NCBI GenBank assembly: GCA_017553405.1
Contig: JAFZME010000088.1
Span: 1-47,315, forward strand
DNA from: Bacteroidales bacterium
GTDB lineage: Bacteria; Bacteroidota; Bacteroidia; Bacteroidales; UBA932
DNA length: 47,315 nucleotides
Direction: 5' to 3'
Shown: positions 8,754-17,962 of the stretch, in pieces
Numbering within the stretch: position 1 is the stretch's first letter
Layout of the letters: each line of letters begins with the position of its first letter
Notes under the pieces: model-generated
Seen by the model: the letters and a program-made list of their open reading frames with translations, nothing else
Databases searched by the model: none
Told to the model about the DNA's origin: nothing
Program-made: the position numbers and the translations under genes

Positions 8754-9356
8754 ATGGCAAGATATACCGGTCCCAAGACCCGCATAGCGCGCAAGTTCGG
8801 CGAGCCCATCTACGGCCCTGACAAGTATTTCGAGAAGAGAAACACCCCTCCCGGACAGCACGGTCTCGCTGCAAAGCGCAAGAAGACCAAGGAGTATGGT
8901 ACCCAGCTCAAGGAGAAGCAGAAAGTCAAGTATATGTACGGTGTGCTCGAGCGCCAGTTCCGCAACACCTACGAGAAGGCTGCCCGTATGAAGGGCCAGA
9001 CGGGTGTCAACCTCGTCCTCCTTCTCGAGTCCAGGCTTGACAACATCGTCTATCGCCTCGGCATCGCTCCCACCAGGCCCGCTGCCCGTCAGCTCGTCCT
9101 CCATCGTCACATCCGCCTCAACGGCAACATCTGCAACGTCCCCTCGGCTCAGGTCAAGGCAGGCGACACCGTCTCCGTCAGGGAGCGCTCCCGCAGCCTT
9201 GAGGTCATTCAGGAGAGCGTCGCAGCCGGCAGGAAGTATTCCTGGCTCGAGTTCGACGCCAACACGCTCACCGGAAAGTATCTCAACGTCCCCGTCCGCG
9301 AGGAAGTTCCCGAGAACATCAACGAGCAGCTCATCGTCGACCTTTACTCCAAGTAA
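8754..9356 (+). CDS. rpsD: 30S ribosomal protein S4
   Basis: This is a 200-residue assembly initiator. After the N-terminal basic region, an S4 RNA-binding domain (about residues 92-155) shows ESRLDNIVYRLGIAPTRPAA and HIRLNGNICNVPS. The N-terminus has no Cys cluster, so it is the zinc-free form. It precedes rpoA, as in other alpha operons. Confidence 0.98.
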   Translation: MARYTGPKTRIARKFGEPIYGPDKYFEKRNTPPGQHGLAAKRKKTKEYGTQLKEKQKVKYMYGVLERQFRNTYEKAARMKGQTGVNLVLLLESRLDNIVYRLGIAPTRPAARQLVLHRHIRLNGNICNVPSAQVKAGDTVSVRERSRSLEVIQESVAAGRKYSWLEFDANTLTGKYLNVPVREEVPENINEQLIVDLYSK

Positions 9357-9382
9357 GATTAACACCTTAACAAAGAACTATT

Positions 9383-10390
9383 ATGGCAATCTTAGCATTT
9401 CAAAAACCGGACAAGGTAATTATGCTCGAAGGCACGGATACCGTTGGCCGTTTCGAATTCAGGCCGCTTGAGCCCGGATACGCACAGACCATCGGCAACG
9501 CCCTCCGCCGCATCCTCCTTGCATCTCTGGAAGGCTATGCCATCTCCTCCATCAGGATCAGCGGTGTGGACCAGGAGTTCGCAACCATCCCTGGTGTGAT
9601 CGAGGCTATGCCCGAAATCATCCTCAACCTCAAGCAGGTCCGTTTCAAGAGGATGGTCGAAGGCGTCGACTCCGAGATGGCCAACATCACCATCAGCGGC
9701 AAACAGGAGTTTACCGCCGAGGATATCTCTGAAGGATTGTCTTCTTTCAAGGTGTTGAATCCCGGCCAGCACATCTGCTCGCTCGAGCCTTCAGTCAAAC
9801 TCGAGATCAGCATCGCCATCACCAAAGGCCGCGGCTTCGTCCCCGCCGAGGAGATGAGGGAAGAGAACACGCCCATCGGGACCATCCCCGTGGACGCCAT
9901 CTACACCCCCATCAAGAAGGTCAACTGGTCCTATGAGAACTGGCGTGTCGAGCAGAAGACCGACTACGAGAAGCTCAATCTCGAAATCGTGACCGACGGC
10001 AGCATCACCCCGAACGCCGCCCTTCAGGAGGCCGCTTCGATCCTTATCTATCACTTCAAGCTCTTCACCGACGACAAGAAGCTCGCCGTTGACGAGGCCG
10101 TGTCGCACGACAGCAAGGATCTTGACGAAGAGTCGCTGAGGATGAGACATCTCCTCCTCACCAAGCTCTCCGATATGGGCCTTTCCGTCAGGGCTTTCAA
10201 CTGCCTCAAGGCAGCCGACATCGACACTTTCGCCGACCTTGTGTCCTACTCCAGGAACGAACTTATGAAGTTCCGCAACTTCGGCCGCAAGTCCCTGGGC
10301 GAGATCGACCTTCTCGTCGAGAAGATGAAGCTCTCATTCGGGATGGATGTTACCAAGTACAATATTGAACCCAAGAAAAAGAACGTATAG
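9383..10390 (+). CDS. rpoA: RNA polymerase alpha subunit
   Basis: The 335-residue protein (E. coli 329) has the N-terminal dimerisation domain ([20 protein letters not shown]) and the C-terminal DNA- and activator-binding domain ([17 protein letters not shown] helices, [12 protein letters not shown], about residues 255-325). It nucleates core polymerase assembly. Only 2 bases separate it from rplQ. Confidence 0.98.
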   Translation: MAILAFQKPDKVIMLEGTDTVGRFEFRPLEPGYAQTIGNALRRILLASLEGYAISSIRISGVDQEFATIPGVIEAMPEIILNLKQVRFKRMVEGVDSEMANITISGKQEFTAEDISEGLSSFKVLNPGQHICSLEPSVKLEISIAITKGRGFVPAEEMREENTPIGTIPVDAIYTPIKKVNWSYENWRVEQKTDYEKLNLEIVTDGSITPNAALQEAASILIYHFKLFTDDKKLAVDEAVSHDSKDLDEESLRMRHLLLTKLSDMGLSVRAFNCLKAADIDTFADLVSYSRNELMKFRNFGRKSLGEIDLLVEKMKLSFGMDVTKYNIEPKKKNV

Positions 10391-10392
10391 CA

Positions 10393-10914
10393 ATGAGACA
10401 CAATAAAGCAGTCAATCATCTTGGACGCCAGAGCGGTCACCGCAAGGCCCTGCTTGCCAACCTCGCGTGCTCCCTTATCCTCCACAAGAGGATCCAGACC
10501 ACCGTTGCCAAGGCAAAGGCCCTCAAGCCCTATGTCGAGCCGCTCATCACCAAATCAAAGGACGATTCCACCCACTCTCGCCGCGTCGTTTTCAGCTACC
10601 TCAAGGACAAGAAGGCAACCGCCGAACTTTTCCGCACGATAGCTCCCGCCATTGCCGACCGTCCCGGCGGATACCTCCGTATCCTCCACACCGGTTTCCG
10701 CAAGGGTGACGCAGCCGAGATGGCGCTCATCGAGTTCGTCGACTTCAACGAGGCGGCCCTCGCTTCCGCTGAAAAGCAGGCGAAGAAGGCCACCCGCCGC
10801 AGCCGTGCGAAGAAGGCCGCTCCTGCAGCCGAGGCTCCCGCAGTCGAGGCTCCCGAAGCACCCGTGGCCGAGGCCCCTGCCGAGGAAGCTCCCGCAGAGC
10901 CCAAGGCTGAATAA
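10393..10914 (+). CDS. rplQ: 50S ribosomal protein L17 with acidic Ala/Pro tail
   Basis: Residues 1-120 are canonical L17 ([20 protein letters not shown], then RPGGYLRI). They are followed by a basic linker and a tail of about 35 residues made of Ala, Pro and Glu in AEAP/VEAP-like units. Such low-complexity tails on L17 occur in some Bacteroidota; the role is unknown. This is the last gene of the cluster and is followed by a terminator. Confidence 0.95.
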   Translation: MRHNKAVNHLGRQSGHRKALLANLACSLILHKRIQTTVAKAKALKPYVEPLITKSKDDSTHSRRVVFSYLKDKKATAELFRTIAPAIADRPGGYLRILHTGFRKGDAAEMALIEFVDFNEAALASAEKQAKKATRRSRAKKAAPAAEAPAVEAPEAPVAEAPAEEAPAEPKAE

Positions 10915-10931
10915 GCCTTCATTCCTTCAGG

Positions 10932-10968
10932 AAATCCCCGTAGAGAAATCTATGGGGATTTTTTTTTC
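10932..10968 (+). terminator. Intrinsic terminator after rplQ
   Basis: AAATCCCC (10932-10939) pairs perfectly with GGGGATTT (10954-10961), and the stem runs into about nine T residues. It ends the ribosomal transcript before the hppA promoter. Confidence 0.9.
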
Positions 10969-10980
10969 ATAGAAAAACAG

Positions 10981-10988
10981 TATCTTTG
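10981..10988 (+). promoter_or_regulatory. -7 box of the hppA operon promoter
   Basis: TATCTTTG matches TAnnTTTG and lies 35 bases before the hppA ATG, just after the rplQ terminator. No clear -33 element is visible because that region is the terminator T-tract. Confidence 0.6.
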
Positions 10989-11023
10989 TAAACTTATAGC
11001 AAAGATTTCAAAATTCAATCGTT

Positions 11024-13219
11024 ATGAATCTTAATATTTTGTTCTATGCGGTTCCTGCGGCGTCGGTAGTGGCGCTCCTGTTTGCCTGGATCTTCTTCCG
11101 TCAGATGATGAAGGAGAGCGAGGGCAACGTGACGATGAAGGAGATAGCCCAGTACGTCCGCGAGGGCGCAATGGCCTACCTCAAGCAGCAGTACAAGGTC
11201 GTCGTGATCGTGTTCGCGGTCCTGGCGGTCCTGTTCGCCGTCCTGGCCTACGGCTTCGGCGTGCAGAACCCCTGGGTTCCGTTCGCTTTCCTGACCGGCG
11301 GTTTCTTCAGCGGCCTTGCCGGTTTCGTCGGTATGAAGACCGCGACCTACGCCTCCGCCCGCACCGCCAACGCGACAATGCGCTCGCTCAACAGCGGCCT
11401 TAAGATAGCGTTCCGCAGCGGCGCCGTTATGGGTCTCACTGTGGTCGGCCTCGGCCTTCTCGACATCTCCATCTGGTGGATTATCCTGAAGACCTTCGTC
11501 CACGAAGCGTCCGACGCCCAGACTCTCGTGGTCATCACCACCACGATGCTGACCTTCGGTATGGGTGCTTCCACGCAGGCGCTCTTCGCCCGTGTCGGCG
11601 GCGGTATCTACACCAAGGCCGCAGACGTGGGCGCCGACATCGTCGGCAAAGTCGAGCAGGACATCCCTGAAGACGATCCCCGCAACCCCGCGACCATCGC
11701 CGACAACGTAGGCGACAACGTAGGCGACGTCGCCGGTATGGGCGCCGACCTCTACGAATCCTACTGCGGCTCCGTCCTCGCGACGATGGCCCTCGGCGCT
11801 TCCGCCTTCTTCTCGCAAGGCGTCGAAGTCCAGATGAGGGCGATTTTCGCCCCTATGATGATCGCCGCGATCGGCGTCATCCTTTCCATCGTCGGCATCT
11901 ACGTCGTCCGCACCAAGGAAGGCGCTTCCCTGAAGGACCTTCTCGGCTCCCTGAGCCGCGGCACCAACCTGAGCGCGATTCTCATCGCCCTCCTCTCATT
12001 CGGTGTCTTCTATGTCCTCGGATTCCCCAACTGGTGGAAGCTCTCCCTCTCCGTGATTTCCGGCCTTCTCGCCGGCGTCATCATCGGAAAGGTGATCGAA
12101 TTCTACACTTCGCATTCCTATAAGCCCACGCAGAAGCTCGCCGAGAGCTCCCAGACCGGCCCTGCAACCATCATCATCGGAGGTGTCGGCCTCGGTATGA
12201 TCTCGACCGCCATCCCCGTCGTGACTATTGCGGTAGCAATCCTTCTCGCCTACGGCTTTGCGGCCGATTTCGTGTTCTCCACGGAGACGCTCAGCTTCGG
12301 CCTCTACGGCATTTCCATCGCCGCGGTCGGTATGCTGTCAACCCTCGGCATCACCCTTGCGACCGACGCCTACGGCCCCATCGCTGACAACGCCGGCGGC
12401 AACGCCCAGATGTCCGAGCTCGATCCTTCCGTCCGTGAGAAGACCGACATCCTCGACGCCCTTGGCAACACGACGGCTGCGACCGGCAAGGGCTTCGCCA
12501 TCGGCTCCGCCGCCCTGACGGCCCTCGCCCTCCTCGCCTCCTACATCGAGGAGATCAAGATCGGCCTCGGCCACATCGGCAAGAACGTCATCGAGGTCGG
12601 CGGCAATGCGGTCAACACCGTTGAGGCCTCCATCACCGACATCGTCAACTACTACGACATCACGCTTATGAACCCGATGGTCCTCGTGGGCATCTTCATC
12701 GGCGCGATGATGGCATTCCTCTTCTGCGGTCTCACAATGAACGCGGTCGGCCGCGCGGCCCAGAAGATGGTCATCGAGGTTCGCCGCCAGTTCCGTGAGA
12801 TCGCCGGCATCCTCGAAGGCAAGCAGCGTCCCGACTACACCAGCTGCGTCCGCATCTCGACCAAGGCGGCCCAGCACGAGATGATATTCCCGTCGCTCCT
12901 CGCCATCATAGTCCCGATGCTCGTCGGCGTCATCCTCGGCCCTGCGGGCGTCATCGGCCTCCTTGCAGGCGGCCTCGGTGCTGGCTTCGTCCTCGCAATC
13001 TTCCTCGCCAACTCGGGCGGCGCCTGGGACAACGCGAAGAAGTACGTCGAGGAAGGCCACTTCGGCGGCAAGGGCTCCGTCAACCACCACGCGACCGTCG
13101 TCGGCGACACCGTCGGTGATCCGTTCAAAGACACCTCCGGTCCTTCGCTCAACATCCTCATCAAACTGATGAGTATGGTCTCCATCGTGATGGCCGGCCT
13201 CACCGTAATGCTTCACTGA
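11024..13219 (+). CDS. hppA: Membrane-bound ion-pumping pyrophosphatase
   Basis: The 731-residue inner-membrane protein hydrolyses pyrophosphate and pumps H+ and/or Na+. The substrate-binding motifs are present: [19 protein letters not shown] at about 200-218, [20 protein letters not shown] at about 226-245, and [11 protein letters not shown] near 694. In [10 protein letters not shown] (about 480) the Ala marks the K+-dependent group; K+-independent enzymes have Lys there. The pumped ion cannot be settled from sequence by eye; Na+/H+ pumping is known in Bacteroides relatives. Its stop overlaps the next start by one base. Confidence 0.96.
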   Translation: MNLNILFYAVPAASVVALLFAWIFFRQMMKESEGNVTMKEIAQYVREGAMAYLKQQYKVVVIVFAVLAVLFAVLAYGFGVQNPWVPFAFLTGGFFSGLAGFVGMKTATYASARTANATMRSLNSGLKIAFRSGAVMGLTVVGLGLLDISIWWIILKTFVHEASDAQTLVVITTTMLTFGMGASTQALFARVGGGIYTKAADVGADIVGKVEQDIPEDDPRNPATIADNVGDNVGDVAGMGADLYESYCGSVLATMALGASAFFSQGVEVQMRAIFAPMMIAAIGVILSIVGIYVVRTKEGASLKDLLGSLSRGTNLSAILIALLSFGVFYVLGFPNWWKLSLSVISGLLAGVIIGKVIEFYTSHSYKPTQKLAESSQTGPATIIIGGVGLGMISTAIPVVTIAVAILLAYGFAADFVFSTETLSFGLYGISIAAVGMLSTLGITLATDAYGPIADNAGGNAQMSELDPSVREKTDILDALGNTTAATGKGFAIGSAALTALALLASYIEEIKIGLGHIGKNVIEVGGNAVNTVEASITDIVNYYDITLMNPMVLVGIFIGAMMAFLFCGLTMNAVGRAAQKMVIEVRRQFREIAGILEGKQRPDYTSCVRISTKAAQHEMIFPSLLAIIVPMLVGVILGPAGVIGLLAGGLGAGFVLAIFLANSGGAWDNAKKYVEEGHFGGKGSVNHHATVVGDTVGDPFKDTSGPSLNILIKLMSMVSIVMAGLTVMLH

Positions 13220-14661
13220 TGAAAGCCTGGAAGGTCCTGCTCTTCATTTGCAGTGTCCTCTTCCTCTTCTGCATCGGCTGGGTGCTTTTCCCGGCGGACG
13301 GCGTTGAGGTCGGGGACATACGGCTGAAATTCGCATCGCTCAGGCGTGCGATGGAGGGCTCGAATGAAAGCAAGATCGACGTGGATTCACTTGTCCGTGC
13401 CATCGACGGCAGCTTCACTATGGATGCCGTCGATGACACGCTCTCTTTCTACAAGAAATTTTTCACGGAGAACGCCGACAGGATCCACCTGCCCGGCAAC
13501 GACTACCGTTTCTTCGACGAAGTGTTCGCCGATTTCGAGACCGCGTCGGAAGAGGGCAAGCTCTACAGGATCAAGCACTACGGCGACTCCCAGCTGGAGA
13601 TGGACCGCATCTCCAGCGTGTTGAGGCAGGGGCTGCAGGAGCGTTTCGGCGGCACCGGCACGGGAATGTTCCCGGCGCTGTCCAACGTGCCTTCTTCCTC
13701 GGTCAACGCCTCGTATTCCGGCGGGATGGTCCACTACACGATGTACGGCGACTCCACGACCGTGCGCGCCCCTCATACGCGCTACGGCCCTATGGCCCAG
13801 CTCACCAACCTCTACGGCCCCGGCACGGTCACGATGAAGGTGTCGTCCGCCTCTACCGTCAAGCCTCTCGCGATGACGTTCTCCAGGGTGTCCGTCCTTG
13901 CCGGGCGTTTCGGCGAGGGGTTCAAAGTGTCGGTGAAGGCCGACACCCTCCGTCCCGAGCCCGTAGTGCTGTCGAAGGACACCCTCGGTGCCGCCCTCGT
14001 CACCTTCGACCTCGGCCAGGAGGTCAAGAAAGCCAGCCTGTCGCTTGGCGGCAGCTGTGAGATCTACGGCGTCTATGCCGACGGCGCCTCCGGCGTGGCA
14101 GTGGACAACATCCCCCTCAGGGGCTGCTCGGGCACGATATTCACCCGTATAGACAAGACTGCGATGACCCGCGGCCTCGACCTCGACGGCACCCGCATCA
14201 TCATCCTTCAGTTCGGCGGCAACTATATGCCCGTCACCAAGTCGCAGAAGAACATCGACCTCTACACCGAGAAGATAGCGGAGCAGATCCGCTACTTCCA
14301 CGAGGTGGCCCCGAAGGCGAAGATCATCTTCATCGGGCCTTCCGATATGGGCCGCTCCGTCAACGGGCGCATCCAGACCTGGCCTCTCCTTCCGGAGATG
14401 GTCGAGGCCCTCAGGAAGACCGCGCTCGAAAACGACGCTGCTTTCTGGGACATCTTCCATATGATGGGAGGCGAGAACTCTATGGCCCGCTGGGTGGCCC
14501 ACCGCCCTCCGTATGCCGGTCCGGATTATATCCATTTCACGACGAAGGGCTCCGACATAGTCGATGACGCCCTCACGCGTTCACTTCTGATCTATTACGA
14601 TTTCTACACCCTCCGCAAGGGGCTTCCCCAGGCGAGAGTCGAAAGCTATATGCGCAAATGA
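13219..14661 (+). CDS. Membrane-anchored SGNH/GDSL hydrolase-like protein
   Basis: The 480-residue protein has one N-terminal membrane helix (about residues 5-25), so it is probably anchored facing the periplasm. An SGNH catalytic set is visible: HYGDSQLE with Ser124, and DYIHFTTKG with Asp436 and His439. The middle (about 150-320) looks like a beta-rich carbohydrate-binding insert. With the downstream SGNH and MBOAT genes it resembles AlgX/AlgJ- or DltD-like partners that move acetyl groups onto a glycan. It overlaps hppA by 1 base and the next gene by 4. Confidence 0.75.
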   Translation: MKAWKVLLFICSVLFLFCIGWVLFPADGVEVGDIRLKFASLRRAMEGSNESKIDVDSLVRAIDGSFTMDAVDDTLSFYKKFFTENADRIHLPGNDYRFFDEVFADFETASEEGKLYRIKHYGDSQLEMDRISSVLRQGLQERFGGTGTGMFPALSNVPSSSVNASYSGGMVHYTMYGDSTTVRAPHTRYGPMAQLTNLYGPGTVTMKVSSASTVKPLAMTFSRVSVLAGRFGEGFKVSVKADTLRPEPVVLSKDTLGAALVTFDLGQEVKKASLSLGGSCEIYGVYADGASGVAVDNIPLRGCSGTIFTRIDKTAMTRGLDLDGTRIIILQFGGNYMPVTKSQKNIDLYTEKIAEQIRYFHEVAPKAKIIFIGPSDMGRSVNGRIQTWPLLPEMVEALRKTALENDAAFWDIFHMMGGENSMARWVAHRPPYAGPDYIHFTTKGSDIVDDALTRSLLIYYDFYTLRKGLPQARVESYMRK

Positions 14662-15884
14662 GAAGGGCTCTTCTTGCACTGACACTCTTCCTTGCGCTTT
14701 CGACGGCCCTTTCTGCCCAGCTGCGTCACAGGAGGATTCCGCGTTACGGTTTCTTTGACGTGTCGAAGAACGTCGTGCAGTTCCCCGGCGGCAGGGGAGC
14801 GGAGTTCGACGCCTTCCTCGGCAAGATGGACACGCTGGTGCGCCGCGGCTACGGCGACCTCCGCATCGTCCACATCGGCGGCTCCCACGTCCAGGCGGGC
14901 GTCTGGACCCACCAGCTCCGCCGCAACCTCCTTTCGCTGCGCTACGGCCTCGACGGCGGCCGCGGGCTTGTGTTCCCATTCGCCGCCGCGGGGACCAACA
15001 CTCCGATGAGCTACTGCTCGTCCGCGACCGGCACCTGGACCTTCACCCGCTGCCTCAAGCCCGACCCGGCCATCCCTCTCGGCGCCAGCGGCATCGAGGT
15101 CTCGACCTCGGACCCCTCCGCCACGGTCCTGATTGACCTGACCGAGCGCAACCCGCGCGAGTGGTCGCCCCGCTTCACTTTCCGCAGCGTGGATGTCCTC
15201 GGCACCGCGACAGCGGGCGAGACCTACCCTGTCGTCATTATGGACAGGGACACCCTCAAGGGCTTTTACGACGGCACCCGCTGGCATTTCGAACTTCCCC
15301 ACTACACGGAGTACATAAGGCTTGGCTTCAAGGGCTTTCCGGGCAGTTTCTCCCTCACGGGACTTTTCCTCGACACGCCTGCCGAGGGAGTGACCGTCAG
15401 CGGGATCGGCGTCAACGGCGCCAGCACGTGGTCCTACCTTAAGTGCCGCGATTTCGAGCGCGACTTCGCCCTGCTCAACCCCGACCTCGTCATCTTCTCC
15501 ATCGGCATCAACGACATCCAGGGGACCGAATTCGATCCCGGCGTATTCATCGCCAATTATCGCAAGCTCGTGGCGAAGGTGCGCAAGGCCAATCCGCACT
15601 GCGCCATCCTCTTCACTTCCAACAACGACAGCTACTACAAAGGCAAGGAGCCCAACCGCTTCTCCGGCGATGTCGAGGAGGCGTTCCGTTCCCTCGCCAA
15701 GGAGTACAAGTCCGGTTTCTGGGACCTTTACGACATAATGGGCGGTATGGGCTCGGTCCGTATGTGGGAGGAGCATTCCCTCGTGAGGGGCGACAAGGTC
15801 CATTTCACGACCGAGGGCTATGACCTTCTCGGCGACCTTATGTTCAATGCCCTGATGGATGTCTATATGGACTATATAAAATGA
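14658..15884 (+). CDS. Secreted SGNH hydrolase-like protein
   Basis: The 408-residue product has a cleavable signal peptide (MRRALLALTLFLALSTALSA). Block I reads HIGGSHVQAG with Ser76, where the usual GDS Asp is Gly. Block III is GIND (283-286) and block V is DKVHFTTEGY with Asp379 and His382. The triad is intact, so an O-acetyl esterase or transferase is likely. It overlaps both neighbours by 4 bases (ATGA), indicating translational coupling with the MBOAT protein. Confidence 0.75.
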   Translation: MRRALLALTLFLALSTALSAQLRHRRIPRYGFFDVSKNVVQFPGGRGAEFDAFLGKMDTLVRRGYGDLRIVHIGGSHVQAGVWTHQLRRNLLSLRYGLDGGRGLVFPFAAAGTNTPMSYCSSATGTWTFTRCLKPDPAIPLGASGIEVSTSDPSATVLIDLTERNPREWSPRFTFRSVDVLGTATAGETYPVVIMDRDTLKGFYDGTRWHFELPHYTEYIRLGFKGFPGSFSLTGLFLDTPAEGVTVSGIGVNGASTWSYLKCRDFERDFALLNPDLVIFSIGINDIQGTEFDPGVFIANYRKLVAKVRKANPHCAILFTSNNDSYYKGKEPNRFSGDVEEAFRSLAKEYKSGFWDLYDIMGGMGSVRMWEEHSLVRGDKVHFTTEGYDLLGDLMFNALMDVYMDYIK

Positions 15885-17743
15885 CGGCAGGCGAAGTCAT
15901 ACTGCAGTTTTTCAAGGACCTGTTCTCCTTCGACCAGGCCCACCCGCTGCTGTTCACCCAGTTCTATTTCTGGGCGTTCTTCGCCCTTGTGTTCGCGGTC
16001 TTCAGCCTGCTGCACTCGAAGGTGCTGCTGAGGAACACCTTCCTTTTCGCCTCCAGCATTTTCTTCTACTACAAGACCAGCGGCCTGTTCGTCATCCTGC
16101 TGCTGTTTACGGTGGTTTTCAACTACTTCGCAGCGAGGCTGATGCCTCGTCTCGGGAGCGACCGTGCGAAGAAGACCCTTATGATATGCGGAGTGGCGGT
16201 TGACCTCTCCATACTGGCGTATTTCAAATATGCGTATTTCCTGACCGACCTCGTCAACGGCCTGTTCGGGACTTCCTTCGAAGTCTTCGACATATTCGCC
16301 TTCATGGGCAACGGCTTCTCCGTTTCGGGCGGTTTCGACGTCTGGAGCATATTCCTCCCGGTGGGTATTTCGTTCTTCACCTTCCAGGCCATCAGTTACA
16401 TCGTCGACGTCCGCAAGGGAAAGATAGAGCCGGTGCAGAACTTCCTGGATTTCGGGTTCTATCTCACGTTCTTCCCTCAGCTGGTGGCCGGCCCCATCGT
16501 CCGTGCTTCCGAGTTCATCAGCCAGCTCCACAAGCCCTATTCGCTCAGCCGCAACTGGTTCGGCATCGCCGTCTTCTGGATTCTCAACGGCCTTGCCAAA
16601 AAGCTCATCCTGTCCGACTACATCGCGGTCAATTTCTGCGACAGGGTGTTCGAGAACCCGCTGATGTTCAGTGGATTCGAGAACCTTATGGCGCTCTTCG
16701 GCTATTCCCTTCAGGTCTATGCCGACTTCTCGGGCTACACCGACATAGCGATAGGCGTGGCGCTCCTGATGGGATTCTACCTGCCCAAGAACTTCAATTC
16801 TCCCTATAAGGCCCGCAACGCCGGCGAGTTCTGGAAGCGGTGGCATATGTCGCTGTCCAACTGGCTCAAGGACTACCTCTACATCCCCCTCGGCGGCAAC
16901 CGCAACGCCACTCCCGGCACCTGGATATGCATCTGCAGCATCGCGCTCATCGCGATATTCCTTTCCAAGAGCATCTGGGTGGCCGGCGCCGTAGTCGTCA
17001 TCGCCGTCGCTCTCGGCATATGGGCCATCGTCAAGCCGGACGCCCGCCGCAAGATCGTCACCAACATCAACTCGATGAACACTATGCTCCTCGGCGGCCT
17101 CTGGCACGGCGCGAGCTGGAACTTTATGATCTGGGGCGGCCTCAACGGCATAGGAATGATCATCTACAAGTTCTGGAAGAGCTGGAACGTCTACGTCAGG
17201 GCCGGCGTCGCGGCTTTCGTGACGCTCGTGCTGTGGCTGCTGGCCCGCTTCGCCCCTGCGCCCGCCTGGAACCTCTTCTTCGTGTGGATGTGCGTGACTC
17301 TCGCAGGCGCGGTCGTCCACGCCGTCTATCACGCCACCGGCGCCAAATGGGAGTTCAAATGGCTTGACACGGCCTGGGCCGTCTTCCAGACCTTCGTGTT
17401 CATCACCTTCACCCGCCTTTTCTTCCGCAGCGGCTCCAACCTCGACCCCGCCGAGGCCAACGAGACCGCCTGGGCGACGGCCCGCAATATGGTCAACCAG
17501 ATCGGCTCGGCCTGGGACCTCTCCAAGGTCCCCGCGATGCTTTGGGAGTACCGCGCCGTCTTCCTCCTCATAGTCTTCGGCCTCGTCATCCACTGGCTCC
17601 CCGAGCGCTTCAAGCGCCGCTACCGCATCTGGTTCGCCAAGCTCCCCCTCCCGGCGATGGCCCTCGCCGTCCTCCTCGCCATCTTCATCTGCTACCAGTT
17701 CATCACCGCCGACCTCCAGTCGTTCATATACTTCCAGTTCTAA
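15881..17743 (+). CDS. MBOAT-family O-acyltransferase (AlgI/DltB-like)
   Basis: The 620-residue polytopic inner-membrane protein has MBOAT landmarks: FFPQLVAGPIVRASEF, YADFSGYTDIAIGVALLMGF, FWKRWHMSLSNWLKDYLYIP and the catalytic His409 in LGGLWHGASWN. It is longer than AlgI (about 520) because of extra helices before and after the core. The likely role is passing acetyl groups across the membrane to the SGNH partners for glycan O-acetylation. The acceptor glycan is unknown. It is the last gene of the hppA operon. Confidence 0.88.
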   Translation: MTAGEVILQFFKDLFSFDQAHPLLFTQFYFWAFFALVFAVFSLLHSKVLLRNTFLFASSIFFYYKTSGLFVILLLFTVVFNYFAARLMPRLGSDRAKKTLMICGVAVDLSILAYFKYAYFLTDLVNGLFGTSFEVFDIFAFMGNGFSVSGGFDVWSIFLPVGISFFTFQAISYIVDVRKGKIEPVQNFLDFGFYLTFFPQLVAGPIVRASEFISQLHKPYSLSRNWFGIAVFWILNGLAKKLILSDYIAVNFCDRVFENPLMFSGFENLMALFGYSLQVYADFSGYTDIAIGVALLMGFYLPKNFNSPYKARNAGEFWKRWHMSLSNWLKDYLYIPLGGNRNATPGTWICICSIALIAIFLSKSIWVAGAVVVIAVALGIWAIVKPDARRKIVTNINSMNTMLLGGLWHGASWNFMIWGGLNGIGMIIYKFWKSWNVYVRAGVAAFVTLVLWLLARFAPAPAWNLFFVWMCVTLAGAVVHAVYHATGAKWEFKWLDTAWAVFQTFVFITFTRLFFRSGSNLDPAEANETAWATARNMVNQIGSAWDLSKVPAMLWEYRAVFLLIVFGLVIHWLPERFKRRYRIWFAKLPLPAMALAVLLAIFICYQFITADLQSFIYFQF

Positions 17744-17760
17744 CCACTTTTGTCGCTGCG

Positions 17761-17922
17761 CGGCACTTCATTTTTTCCACACTTCGGTTTCTTTCGAAAC
17801 CTCGTCCCTCCCATTTTCAATGGGCCCCTCCCTCTAAGCCGAGGGTGGCATGTTCCAAAAACGAAGTGCCGACTCCGCTTCATTTTTGTCATTCCGAGCG
17901 ATAGCGAGAGAATCTCCTTGAT
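17761..17922. repeat. Structured intergenic repeat, copy 2 (complete)
   Basis: The outer arms CGGCACTTC (17761-17769) and GAAGTGCCG (17863-17871) pair perfectly, and the stem extends to about 15 bp with one mismatch. Inside are two small hairpins: CCATT/AATGG (17811-17823) and CCCTC/GAGGG (17830-17845). A 3' module, GTCATTCCGAGCGATAGCGA and following bases, is itself an imperfect palindrome. Bases 17812-17880 match the window start with two differences. It contains one of the three CATG sites (17849); copy 1 has CACG there. Confidence 0.85.
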
Positions 17923-17928
17923 TTTTTT

Positions 17929-17936
17929 TATATTTG
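17929..17936 (+). promoter_or_regulatory. -7 box for the nagB-like/PIG-L gene
   Basis: TATATTTG matches TAnnTTTG, 27 bases before the ATG at 17963 and directly after the repeat. No good -33 element is visible. Confidence 0.55.
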
Positions 17937-17962
17937 TAGTTCGGAACTACGGATTTCTACAG

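Noticed and set aside
17750..17962. In-frame extension of 71 residues upstream of the NagB-like/PIG-L protein
   Set aside because: It is translated from the structured repeat and promoter region and has no likeness to NagB. The family N-terminus and the -7 box point to 17963.
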